Positions 18,403 to 27,787 of a stretch of 50,359 bases of DNA are shown here, in pieces (position 1 is the stretch's first letter; the number at the start of each line of letters is the position of its first letter). Origin of the DNA: Lysobacteraceae bacterium NML95-0200 (GTDB taxonomy: Bacteria > Pseudomonadota > Gammaproteobacteria > Xanthomonadales > Xanthomonadaceae); assembly GCA_002798255.1 (NCBI GenBank), contig NWQQ01000013.1:1-50359 (forward strand), given 5' to 3'. Position numbers and translations under genes: made by a program. The notes beneath the pieces were generated by a model. The model saw only the letters and a list, made by a program, of their open reading frames with translations, was not told where the DNA came from and made no database searches.

Positions 18403-18542
18403 AGTGCCTCCTTCCAATCCGGGAATTGAAACCATTAACACCCGCAACCTTACACCTGGATTCAATTGGCGCGGCTAAAGGGGCAGGTTACCCTCATTTG
18501 TAGATTCAACAAAAGTATAATGTGCCATTTTCTGGCTTTTGA

Positions 18543-18575
18543 CAAAGAAAAAGCCCCGAAAAATCAGGGCTTTGC
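18543..18575 (-). terminator. Terminator downstream of the tRNA genes
   Basis: On the minus strand AAAGCCC (18573-18567) pairs with GGGCTTT (18556-18550) across a short A/T-rich loop and is followed by TTCTTTG. It lies 12 bp past the 3' end of tRNA-Cys and fits an intrinsic terminator for the tRNA pair. Confidence 0.7.
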
Positions 18576-18587
18576 TTAACTTTTCGA

Positions 18588-18661
18588 TGGAGGCCGGAGT
18601 CGGAATCGAACCGGCGTACACGGATTTGCAATCCGCTGCATAACCACTCTGCCATCCAGCC
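18588..18661 (-). tRNA. tRNA-Cys (GCA anticodon)
   Basis: A 74-nt cloverleaf on the minus strand. It starts GGCTGGATGGCAGAGTGG, has the anticodon loop TTGCAAA (GCA) in a GCGGA/TCCGT-type stem, a GGTTCGATTCC T-arm, and ends GGCCTCCA with CCA encoded. It is 71 bp downstream of tRNA-Gly and probably co-transcribed with it. Confidence 0.95.
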
Positions 18662-18732
18662 ATCGAGCATTTTGTCCAATAGTCAACTCCTATCAGGCTT
18701 GGAGAAGCCCTAGCAGCCTGGACTTTGAAAAG

Positions 18733-18808
18733 TGGAGCGGGAAACGAGGCTCGAACTCGCGACCTCAACCTTGGCAAGGTTGCGCTCTACCAACTGAGCT
18801 ATTCCCGC
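18733..18808 (-). tRNA. tRNA-Gly (GCC anticodon)
   Basis: A 76-nt cloverleaf on the minus strand. Acceptor stem GCGGGAA pairs with TTCCCGC. The D-arm is AGCTCAGTTGGTAGAGC, the anticodon loop is TTGCCAA (GCC), the T-arm is GAGTTCGAGCCTC, and CCA is encoded. It is the first gene of the tRNA pair. Confidence 0.97.
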
Positions 18809-18918
18809 GCCGCTAGACGGTTAACTATAGATGATATCCTGGACTTGTCAATATTTATTTCTTCAGGCGGATTCATCCTTTAACGCATCATTGTTGTTAG
18901 GTTCGAGTGGTACGGCTA

Positions 18919-18939
18919 AGAGACCTTGAACAGGCTCTA
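18919..18939 (+). repeat. 21-bp motif shared with 22931-22951
   Basis: AGAGACCTTGAACAGGCTCTA differs at two positions from 22931-22951. It lies between the tRNA genes and a dead transposase fragment, so it may be the terminal inverted repeat of a lost insertion sequence. Confidence 0.45.
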
Positions 18940-18971
18940 AAGGGGCAGGTCAGCCGTTCTCTACCCAGTGC

Positions 18972-19049
18972 TCAACTTCTGCTGGGTAGCAAGTCTTTAG
19001 TCCGTTCCCATTGGGCATCTGTGAGGGCATATCGACGTGTCATAACCAT
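18972..19049 (-). pseudogene. Remnant of an IS5-type transposase N-terminus
   Basis: On the minus strand from 19049 the frame reads MVMTRRYALTDAQWERTKDL and LLPSRS, then stops at 18972. MxRRYALTDxQWxRIxxLLPG is the start of IS5-family transposases. Only the first 25 codons remain. The flanks 18809-18971 and 19050-19102 show no gene apart from the 21-bp motif. Confidence 0.7.
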
Positions 19050-19102
19050 TATATTGTAACAGCGTCAGCTTGATTTGATAGCCGGCCCTAACGCTTTGAG
19101 TT

Positions 19103-20344
19103 TCAGCGCGTTTGCCAGGCTATCGCGTCGCGGGCGGCGATGAGGCCGCTGGCAAAGCAAGCTTGCAGCAGGTAGCCGCCGGTGGGGGCTTCCCAGTCCA
19201 GCATTTCCCCGGCGCAGAACACGCCGGGGCGGGCGTCCAGCATCAAGGCATCATTCAGCGCTTCAAGGCGCACGCCGCCGGCGCTGCTGATGGCTTCAGC
19301 CATCGGGCGCGCAGCTTTCAGCGTCAGCGGCAGATGCTTGATGGTGCGCGCAAGCAGCAGGCTGTCATCGGCCGGGTTTTTGCCCAGCACCTCAAACAGC
19401 AATGCAGTCTTGGCCGCATCCAGCCCGGTTTGCCGACGAATATGCTCGCCCAGGCTGCGTTTGCCGCGCGGTTTGCTCAGGGCTTCGAGCAGTTTTTCCA
19501 GGCTGCGCGCTGGCGCCAGGTCAAGGTGCAGCCGGGCGCTGCCATCGCGGGCAATCAGGCGGCGCAATTCGGCAGAGGCGGCATAGATCGCGCTGCCTTC
19601 AATGCCGTATTCGCTGATGACACATTCGCCTTGCAGGCGGTGTGGCTGGCCGTGCAGATCCTGCCAGCCAAGCACGATGGGCTTGAGCGGCGCGCCGGCA
19701 AAACGGCTGGCAAGATGCGCGCTCCAGTCGATATCGAAACCGCAGTTGCTGGCCTGCAAGGGGGTGATGTCCACACCGCAACCGGCAAGCAGTTCGCACC
19801 AGCCACCGTCACTGCCGAGCTGTGGCCAGCTGCCGCCGCCCAGCGCCAGCACCGTGGTCTTGGCATGGCAGCGGTATTGGCCTTCGGCTGTGGCAAAGCG
19901 CAGCGCGCCGTCCTCATCCCAGCCCAGCCAGCGATGCTGGACATGAAAGCGCACGCCGGTTTCGCGCAGGCGACGTACCCAGCCGCGCAGCAGGGGGGCG
20001 GCTTTCCTGTCCAGTGGGAACACCCGGCCGGAACTGCCGACATAGGTGTCAACGCCCAAGCCTTGCGCCCAGGCGCGTAGCGACCCGGCATCGAAGGCGT
20101 CCAGCCACTTGCCCACCTGTTCGGCGCGTTCGCGGTAACGGGCATCAAAAGCCGGACGTGATTCGGAGTGGGTGAGGTTGAGCCCGCCTTTTCCTGCAAT
20201 CAGAAATTTACGGCCCACCGAGCCTTTGGCTTCGAACAGATCAACCTCGATGCCCGCAGCGCGGATGGTCTCGGCTGCCATCAGACCGGCTGGCCCGCCG
20301 CCGATGATGGCGATGCCGGGAAGTTTGGGGGCATATTGGGGCAT
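19103..20344 (-). CDS. HI0933-like FAD-dependent flavoprotein (TIGR03862 type)
   Basis: A 413-aa NAD(P)/FAD-dependent oxidoreductase of unknown substrate. The dinucleotide fold is at the N-terminus (IAIIGGGPAGLMAAE). Family blocks are GRKFLIAGKGGLNLTHSE, ALGGGSWPQLGSDG and, at the C-terminus, GVFCAGEMLDWEAPTGGYLLQACFASG. The length is usual. Its ATG overlaps the mgtE stop (TGATG), so it is the second gene of an mgtE-flavoprotein operon. The pairing gives no clear functional clue. Confidence 0.9.
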   Translation of the reverse strand: MPQYAPKLPGIAIIGGGPAGLMAAETIRAAGIEVDLFEAKGSVGRKFLIAGKGGLNLTHSESRPAFDARYRERAEQVGKWLDAFDAGSLRAWAQGLGVDTYVGSSGRVFPLDRKAAPLLRGWVRRLRETGVRFHVQHRWLGWDEDGALRFATAEGQYRCHAKTTVLALGGGSWPQLGSDGGWCELLAGCGVDITPLQASNCGFDIDWSAHLASRFAGAPLKPIVLGWQDLHGQPHRLQGECVISEYGIEGSAIYAASAELRRLIARDGSARLHLDLAPARSLEKLLEALSKPRGKRSLGEHIRRQTGLDAAKTALLFEVLGKNPADDSLLLARTIKHLPLTLKAARPMAEAISSAGGVRLEALNDALMLDARPGVFCAGEMLDWEAPTGGYLLQACFASGLIAARDAIAWQTR

Positions 20345-21702
20345 CAGAGCAGAATCAGCGTGGCAAGGCCGAGGAAGGTGAGAAAGCCAAGGGTGTCGGT
20401 GATGGTGGTGAGAATCACGCCTCCGGCAAGTGCCGGGTCAAAGCCAAAGCGTTTGAGCGTGACCGGCACGAATACGCCGCCCAGGGCAGCAAAACAGAAG
20501 TTCAGGGTCAGTGCCGTGGCAATTACCGCAGCCAGTGTCGGGCTGCGGAACCAGAGCAGCACCACCAGCCCCAGCACGATGCCGAGAATCACGCCGTTGA
20601 TCAGCGCCACGCGGACTTCCTTCCAGATCAGGGTGGGGACGTTGCTGGCGCCGATTTGCCCGAGCGCAAGGCCACGCACCATCAGCGTCAGCACCTGGGT
20701 GCCGGCATTGCCACCCATGCCGGCGATGATCGGCATCAGCACTGCCAATGCGGTGAGCTGGGCGATTGCGCCTTCGAACTTGTCCACCACCGAGGCGGCA
20801 AGAAATGCAGTGATGAGGTTCACACCCAGCCAGATCAGGCGGCGACGGAAGGCGCGATGCACGGGCGAGAACAGGTCTTCTTCATCATCCAGACCCGCAG
20901 CCGACAGCGCCTGATGCTCGGCCTGTTCGCGGATGATGTCGATCACATCGTCCACGGTGATACGCCCGAGCAGCACATTGGCATCATCGACCACGGGCGC
21001 CGATACCCAGTCGTTGTCGGAAAAGCGGCGCGCGACTTCATCGCTGGATTCATCGACATGGATGGATTCCAGCTCATCATCAATCAGCTGGTTGATGGCG
21101 GTGCCGCCATCGACCGTCACCAGATCCTGCAGCGCCACCCAGCCCATCAGCTGGTGGCGCTTGTTGACCACATACAGGTGGTCGGTATTCTCCGGCAGCT
21201 TGCCGCGCAGGCGCAGATAGCGCAGCACCACGTCCACCGTGGTATCAGCACGTACCGTCACCACATCCGGATTCATCAGGCGGCCTGCGCTGTCTTCCTG
21301 ATAGGACAGCACTTGCTCAAGGCGTTCGCGGTTTTCGCGATCCATCGACTTCAGGACTTCGTCGATGACCGTGTCCGGCAGGTCTTCCACCAGGTCAGCC
21401 AGGTCGTCGATGTCCAGGTCTTCAACGGCGGCGACCAGCTCGTCATCGTCCATTTCGGCAATCAGGCTTTCGCGCACCTCATCGCCCACATGCACCAAGA
21501 CTTCACCGTCGTCCTCAGCATCCACCAGGCCCCAGACGATGCTGCGCTTACGTGGCGGTAGAGACTCCAGCAGATTGCCGATTTCCGCCGCCGACAGCGT
21601 ATTGATCATGCGTTTGACCGGCCCAAGACGCCCGGTATCAAGCGCATCAGAAAGCAAGCGCAGCTGGCGCACGGTTTTTTCGTGGCGGAGCGTTTCGGCC
21701 AT
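20344..21702 (-). CDS. mgtE: Magnesium transporter/channel MgtE
   Basis: Dimeric Mg2+ channel (452 aa) of the inner membrane. The cytosolic N-domain (residues 1-130) is acidic (AEMDDDELVAAVEDLDIDDL). Two CBS domains (about 140-260) sense Mg2+; five membrane helices follow from about 285. The conserved pore region is LMPIIAGMGGNAGTQVL. Length and order match the family. It is translationally coupled to the downstream flavoprotein gene. No M-box-like riboswitch is seen in the 190 bp upstream, but an inverted repeat lies at 21807-21839. Confidence 0.96.
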   Translation of the reverse strand: MAETLRHEKTVRQLRLLSDALDTGRLGPVKRMINTLSAAEIGNLLESLPPRKRSIVWGLVDAEDDGEVLVHVGDEVRESLIAEMDDDELVAAVEDLDIDDLADLVEDLPDTVIDEVLKSMDRENRERLEQVLSYQEDSAGRLMNPDVVTVRADTTVDVVLRYLRLRGKLPENTDHLYVVNKRHQLMGWVALQDLVTVDGGTAINQLIDDELESIHVDESSDEVARRFSDNDWVSAPVVDDANVLLGRITVDDVIDIIREQAEHQALSAAGLDDEEDLFSPVHRAFRRRLIWLGVNLITAFLAASVVDKFEGAIAQLTALAVLMPIIAGMGGNAGTQVLTLMVRGLALGQIGASNVPTLIWKEVRVALINGVILGIVLGLVVLLWFRSPTLAAVIATALTLNFCFAALGGVFVPVTLKRFGFDPALAGGVILTTITDTLGFLTFLGLATLILL

Positions 21703-21806
21703 GGCTGGAGTTCCGTTGGATGATGCCGGCAGGCTGGATGGGCAAACTCGCGCCTGAGGTAAGGCGCGATGGCGGGTGACATTATCGCCCCAGCCTGCGG
21801 GGCGTG

Positions 21807-21839
21807 GAAGTACAAATACGACTATACGCCTTGTACTTC
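21807..21839. promoter_or_regulatory. Inverted repeat upstream of mgtE
   Basis: GAAGTACAA (21807-21815) and TTGTACTTC (21831-21839) are perfect 9-bp arms with a 15-nt spacer. They lie between the 3' end of the outer-membrane protein gene and the mgtE start. It could be an operator or a weak terminator for the upstream gene; no T-tract follows. Confidence 0.4.
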
Positions 21840-21891
21840 CGGGCAGAGAGCTGTGCTTACCTTCATCAGATCAAGCCGCCCTCAGAAGCGC

Positions 21892-22635
21892 TCAATTGAG
21901 GGCAATGGAGATACCCAATCCACCCTGCCAGTCCTCGGTACGGCTATCAAGCCCGCGCAGGATGGAGGCATCGAGCTGTACACGCGGGCTGGCCATCCAG
22001 GTCATGCCGGCGCCGATAGCGCGCATATGCTGATGGCCGTGACCAATGCCGCCTTCCACATATACCCAGGTACGTGAATTCACGGCATGGCTGTAGCTGG
22101 GGGAGAGCAGCCAGCCGTTTTCTTGCCGGTCGCGGCTGATGCTGGCAAAAAGGGCAAGGCTCTGCGTTTCGGCAGGGGCATGTGTGATGCTCAGCCCAAG
22201 CTCATGGGTGGCGGCATCACTTGCCAGCGGCTCGCGACCGGTGGGCTGCTGGCGGGTGAACATCACGCCCCAGCCAAAGGCATCGCTATTGTTGGGCGAG
22301 GCATATTTCAGGCTGATATGACTGTCACCGGCACCTTGCCAGCGCTGTTTCTGGCCACTCTCGCGTACGCTCAGCCGTTGCCAGAGGACGCTGCCCAGCT
22401 GCACTTCAAAACCGCGGCCAAGGCCAATGCGCAGCAGGCTGTCGGCACTGAGGCTGCGACTCTCACCATCGTGACTGAAACTTGGCAACCCCTGCTCCCA
22501 GGTCATTTCCCCGGCAGGTAATACCTGGCTGCCAAAACCGATGCCCGGGCGGTCAAATTCAATCGCTTGCTCTTCAAGCGCCAAGGCAGATGGTGAGCCA
22601 ATCAACAGCAAGAGGGCAAGCAAGCGGGAAGTCAT
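21892..22635 (-). CDS. Predicted outer-membrane beta-barrel protein, MetA-pathway/transporter-like
   Basis: A 247-aa exported protein. The signal peptide is MTSRLLALLLLIGSPSALALEE. The rest alternates polar and hydrophobic residues as in a barrel: GFEVQLGSVLWQRLSV, DSHISLKYASP, WGVMFTRQQP, TQSLALFASIS, WVYVEGGIGHG, and the end DWQGGLGISIALN. This fits the family of putative outer-membrane transporters (phenol MetA-pathway type). The ATG at 22635 is chosen because it begins the signal peptide; the long upstream open frame overlaps the divergent gene. The function is unknown. Confidence 0.75.
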   Translation of the reverse strand: MTSRLLALLLLIGSPSALALEEQAIEFDRPGIGFGSQVLPAGEMTWEQGLPSFSHDGESRSLSADSLLRIGLGRGFEVQLGSVLWQRLSVRESGQKQRWQGAGDSHISLKYASPNNSDAFGWGVMFTRQQPTGREPLASDAATHELGLSITHAPAETQSLALFASISRDRQENGWLLSPSYSHAVNSRTWVYVEGGIGHGHQHMRAIGAGMTWMASPRVQLDASILRGLDSRTEDWQGGLGISIALN

Positions 22636-22725
22636 CGGGCTTTGGCCTGTATCGGTTCGGGTAGCGCTAATGATAGGCTCAGTCCGGCCATTAAACTTGT
22701 GCCTCACATTACAGCGGAGAGAAAT

Positions 22726-22920
22726 ATGCAATTCCAGATTGATGACATGAGCTGCAGTGCTTGCGTGCGCAGCATTGAAAAGGCGGTGGCGGCCGTGGAT
22801 GCCCAGGCCGTTGTTGAGGCGGATTTGGGGACGCGACAAATCCGCGTGCAAACAAGCGCCGACAAAGCGCAAATTGTGGCAGCACTGCAAGAAGCGGGTT
22901 TTCCGCCAAAGCCGTTATAA
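22726..22920 (+). CDS. Small heavy-metal-associated (CopZ-like) protein
   Basis: A 64-aa single HMA domain. The metal loop is MSCSACV (residues 8-14, the MxCxxC pattern) with the ferredoxin-like betaalphabeta-betaalphabeta signature (SIEKAVAAVD, ALQEAGFPP). It starts at ATG 22726, with GGAGA 5 nt before it. Such proteins carry Cu(I) to P-type ATPases, but no ATPase gene is near. It diverges from the outer-membrane protein gene across a 90-bp shared control region. Confidence 0.85.
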   Translation: MQFQIDDMSCSACVRSIEKAVAAVDAQAVVEADLGTRQIRVQTSADKAQIVAALQEAGFPPKPL

Positions 22921-22930
22921 AGCGGATGCA

Positions 22931-22951
22931 AGAGACCTTGAGCAGGCGCTA
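22931..22951 (+). repeat. 21-bp motif shared with 18919-18939
   Basis: AGAGACCTTGAGCAGGCGCTA, two mismatches from the other copy. It lies 10 bp after the stop of the HMA gene. The rest of the gap 22952-23194 shows no gene. Confidence 0.4.
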
Positions 22952-23194
22952 GACCCATCATGGCGTAGTTGGGCAAGGGGTACGCCAATGCGTTCATCCG
23001 ACCTTGGCGACAAATGCGCCTGTCATTTGCCGTATCATGGCGGCGCTCGCGCAGGTTAGGTTCGTTTTCCTCAAGTTTGTTGCTGTCGCTCTAGGTCGGC
23101 GCATTCTCCGCATCCCCTTCATGCGCGGCCATGCCCATCGGGTGTGTTTCATTACAGGATCTCGCAGCGCGGCAGGAAAGCTCCGGGTTTCAAA

Positions 23195-23215
23195 CATGCA
23201 GAACGTTTCTGCATG
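23195..23215 (+). promoter_or_regulatory. Hairpin in the leader of the DEAD-box helicase gene
   Basis: CATGCAGAA, loop CGT, TTCTGCATG make a perfect 9-bp stem ending 8 bp before the GGAG ribosome-binding site at 23224. It could modulate translation of the helicase, whose substrate is RNA structure. No T-tract follows it. Confidence 0.45.
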
Positions 23216-23232
23216 CCAATACTGGAGTTTTC

Positions 23233-24501
23233 ATGAGTTTTGAATCGCTCGGGCTTTCGCCCGCCTTGTTGCGCGCCTTGACCGAAGCCGGTTACAGCAC
23301 GCCCACGCCTATCCAGCAGCAGGCCATCCCGCAGGTATTGGCAGGCCACGACTTGCTGGGCGGGGCACAGACCGGTACGGGCAAAACGGCTGCGTTCGGT
23401 CTGCCGATGCTGCAACGTCTGGCCAGGCAAACTCCGGCCAAAGGCCCGCGCAAACCGCGCGCATTGGTATTGGTGCCAACCCGCGAGCTGGCGGTGCAGG
23501 TGGCGGACAATCTGAAAACCTATGCCCGTCATTTGCGCCTGAATATCACCCTGCTGTTTGGCGGTGTTGGCATGCAGCCGCAGGTCGACAATCTCAAGCG
23601 CGGCGTGGATGTGCTGGTGGCTTGCCCTGGGCGCTTGATTGACCATCTTGAGCGCGGCACTGCCAAGCTCGATGCGGTGGAAGTGCTGGTGCTGGACGAG
23701 GCCGACCGGATGCTGGACATGGGCTTTTTGCCCGCCATCAAGCGCATCCTGGCACGGGTGCCGGCTGAGCGTCAGTCGTTGCTGTTCTCGGCCACCTTCG
23801 AGCCGCGCATCAAAGCATTGGCGATGGACTATCTGAAGTCGCCGGTAGAAGTGCAGGTGGCGGCGCAAAATGCCGTGGCCGACACCATCGTCCATCGCGT
23901 GCATCCGGTGGATGGCAATAAAAAGCGTGACCTCTTGGTGGACATTCTGGCTGCCCGTCATACCGAGCGCGTGCTGGTGTTCGGCAAGACCAAGCATGGT
24001 TGCAATCGCCTTGCCGAACAGCTGGAAAAAGCCGGCCTTCCGGCGCTGGCCATCCACGGCAACAAGAGCCAAGCGGCGCGTCAAAAAGCGCTGGATGCGT
24101 TCAAATCCGGCAAGACGCGTATTCTGGTGGCGACCGATGTGGCGGCGCGCGGGCTGGATATTCCGGCGCTGCCACTGGTCATCAACCATGATTTGCCGAT
24201 GGTGGCCGAAGACTATGTGCACCGCATTGGCCGTACCGGCCGCAATGGCGTGCAGGGCGAGGCGATTTCATTGGTGGCGCAGGAAGAAGCGGCGTTGCTG
24301 CGGCAAATCCAGCGACTTTTGAAAACCGAAATCGAAATCAAGACCGTGCGCGGGTTTGAGCCGGAAAAACCGTTGCGCCTGGAAGGCCATCTGCCCAAGC
24401 CCGGCCGCGGACGCCCACAAGGTCAGCGCCGGGCACCAAAGCCGCGCCGTGAAGGGCAGGGCGCGCGTCCGGCAAAAGGCGGGCAAAGGCCGCAGCGTTG
24501 A
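23233..24501 (+). CDS. rhlE: ATP-dependent RNA helicase, RhlE type
   Basis: DEAD-box helicase (422 aa) for ribosome assembly and RNA turnover. It has a Q motif (TPTPIQQQAIP), motif I AQTGTGKT, Ia PTRELAVQ, II DEADRMLDMGF, III SATF, V ATDVAARGLDI and VI HRIGRTGR. The tail from about residue 385 is Arg/Lys/Gly-rich (GRGRPQGQRRAPKPRR), typical of RhlE. The ATG at 23233 has GGAG 5 nt upstream; the longer open frame lacks domain support. A 9-bp hairpin sits in its leader. Confidence 0.93.
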   Translation: MSFESLGLSPALLRALTEAGYSTPTPIQQQAIPQVLAGHDLLGGAQTGTGKTAAFGLPMLQRLARQTPAKGPRKPRALVLVPTRELAVQVADNLKTYARHLRLNITLLFGGVGMQPQVDNLKRGVDVLVACPGRLIDHLERGTAKLDAVEVLVLDEADRMLDMGFLPAIKRILARVPAERQSLLFSATFEPRIKALAMDYLKSPVEVQVAAQNAVADTIVHRVHPVDGNKKRDLLVDILAARHTERVLVFGKTKHGCNRLAEQLEKAGLPALAIHGNKSQAARQKALDAFKSGKTRILVATDVAARGLDIPALPLVINHDLPMVAEDYVHRIGRTGRNGVQGEAISLVAQEEAALLRQIQRLLKTEIEIKTVRGFEPEKPLRLEGHLPKPGRGRPQGQRRAPKPRREGQGARPAKGGQRPQR

Positions 24502-24512
24502 TTGGCGTATTT

Positions 24513-24537
24513 CATGGCAGGCGCTCAACCTGCCATG
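24513..24537. terminator. Hairpin between convergent genes
   Basis: CATGGCAGG (24513-24521) pairs with CCTGCCATG (24529-24537) across a 7-nt loop. It lies in the 39-bp gap between rhlE and the convergent DUF502 gene and may end both transcripts. There is no clear T-tract. Confidence 0.55.
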
Positions 24538-24540
24538 ACG

Positions 24541-26405
<1,865 letters not shown>

Positions 26406-26445
26406 AAATCATGCGGCTCGAGCTGGCCTTCCCTTGGAGCGGTTT

Positions 26446-27645
26446 TCAGGCGTTGGCAGGATTGGCGGCAGCAGTAAACAGAATATCGGTGGAGGAGTTC
26501 AGCGCCGTTTCTACCGAATCCTGCACCACGCCGATGATGAAGCCGATGGCGACCACCTGCATGGCGATTTCGTTGGGGATATTGAAAAGGCTGGTGGCCA
26601 GGGGAATCAGCAGCAGCGAGCCACCGGCCACGCCGGAAGCGCCGCAGGCACCGAGCGTGGCAACGAGCGATAGCAAGAGCGCCGAGCCAAAATCCACTTG
26701 AATCCCCAGGGTATGCGCAGCCGCCAGGGTCATGACATTGATGGTGATGGCCGCACCGGCCATGTTGATGGTGGCGCCCAGCGGGATACTCACCGAATAC
26801 AGATCCGGGTTCAGTCCCAGCTTGCGTGCCAGATTGATGTTGACCGGGATATTGGCCGCCGAGCTGCGGGTGAAAAATGCGGTTATGCCCGATTCGCGCA
26901 GGCAGGTGAACACCAGCGGATAGGGGTTGCGGCGGGTTTTGATGAACACAATCAAGGGGTTGACCACTAGCGCGATAAACAGCATCGAGCCCACCAGCAC
27001 CCCCAGCAAGCGCGCATAGCCCAGCAGTGCGGAAAAGCCGGTTTCGGCCACCGTGCCTGCCACCAGCCCCAGAATGCCGACGGGGGCGGCGCGAATCACC
27101 CAGCGCACCACTTGTGAAACGGCATCGGCCAAATCGCCAATCAGCTCGTGGGTCGGTGCCTTTGCCCGGCGCAGAGCCAGGCCAAGCAGGATGGCCCAAG
27201 TGAGGATGCCGATGTAATTGGCATTGGCAAGTGCCGCTACCGGGTTGGCGACCAGATTCATCAAGAGCCCCATCAGCACCTCGTGCAGGTTGGCCGGAGC
27301 AGCTTGCTGGGCGGCATCAAGACTCAGTTCCAGCCGGGTGGGGAACAGGAAACTGGCCGCAACGGCGGTGAGGGCGGCCAGGAATGTGCCGGCCAGATAC
27401 ATCACCAGTACCGGACGGATATGGCGCCCGGATGCGGCCTGAAAACGGCATAGCGCGGCGAGCACCAGTACGAAAATCAGCACCGGGGCGAGAGCCTTGA
27501 GCGCGCCGACAAACAGGTTGCCCAGCAGCGAAAGTGCGGAACCTGTAACGGGCAAAAACGTGCCAATCAGTGCGCCCAATAGCAGTGCCAGCGCGATTTG
27601 TGGCACCAGGCCAAAGCGTTCGGCGGGCGTGGCGGCAGTATCCAT
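26446..27645 (-). CDS. sstT: Serine/threonine:Na+ symporter SstT
   Basis: Dicarboxylate/amino acid:cation symporter family member (399 aa) with about eight membrane helices and re-entrant loops. Family signatures are [39 protein letters not shown] and [18 protein letters not shown]. These match SstT more closely than GltP, since the TINM(A/N)G block and C-terminal [21 protein letters not shown] are typical of it. The ATG at 27645 follows AAGGA. It imports serine and threonine with sodium. Confidence 0.92.
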   Translation of the reverse strand: MDTAATPAERFGLVPQIALALLLGALIGTFLPVTGSALSLLGNLFVGALKALAPVLIFVLVLAALCRFQAASGRHIRPVLVMYLAGTFLAALTAVAASFLFPTRLELSLDAAQQAAPANLHEVLMGLLMNLVANPVAALANANYIGILTWAILLGLALRRAKAPTHELIGDLADAVSQVVRWVIRAAPVGILGLVAGTVAETGFSALLGYARLLGVLVGSMLFIALVVNPLIVFIKTRRNPYPLVFTCLRESGITAFFTRSSAANIPVNINLARKLGLNPDLYSVSIPLGATINMAGAAITINVMTLAAAHTLGIQVDFGSALLLSLVATLGACGASGVAGGSLLLIPLATSLFNIPNEIAMQVVAIGFIIGVVQDSVETALNSSTDILFTAAANPANA

Positions 27646-27787
27646 GGGTATTCCTTGACAGGCAGGGAGGTGCAAAGAGTAGGGCAAAACAGCGGCTTGT
27701 CCAAAAAAGGCAGCGATGCCCGAGCAATGGGCTTGTCATCTTGCCCTGTGGCATTCAAAGTGAGCGCAGGTTTCCAGGGAGCACTCC

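Noticed and set aside
21703-21891. Mg2+ riboswitch (M-box) before mgtE
   Set aside because: No set of paired M-box helices is visible; only one 9-bp inverted repeat is present.
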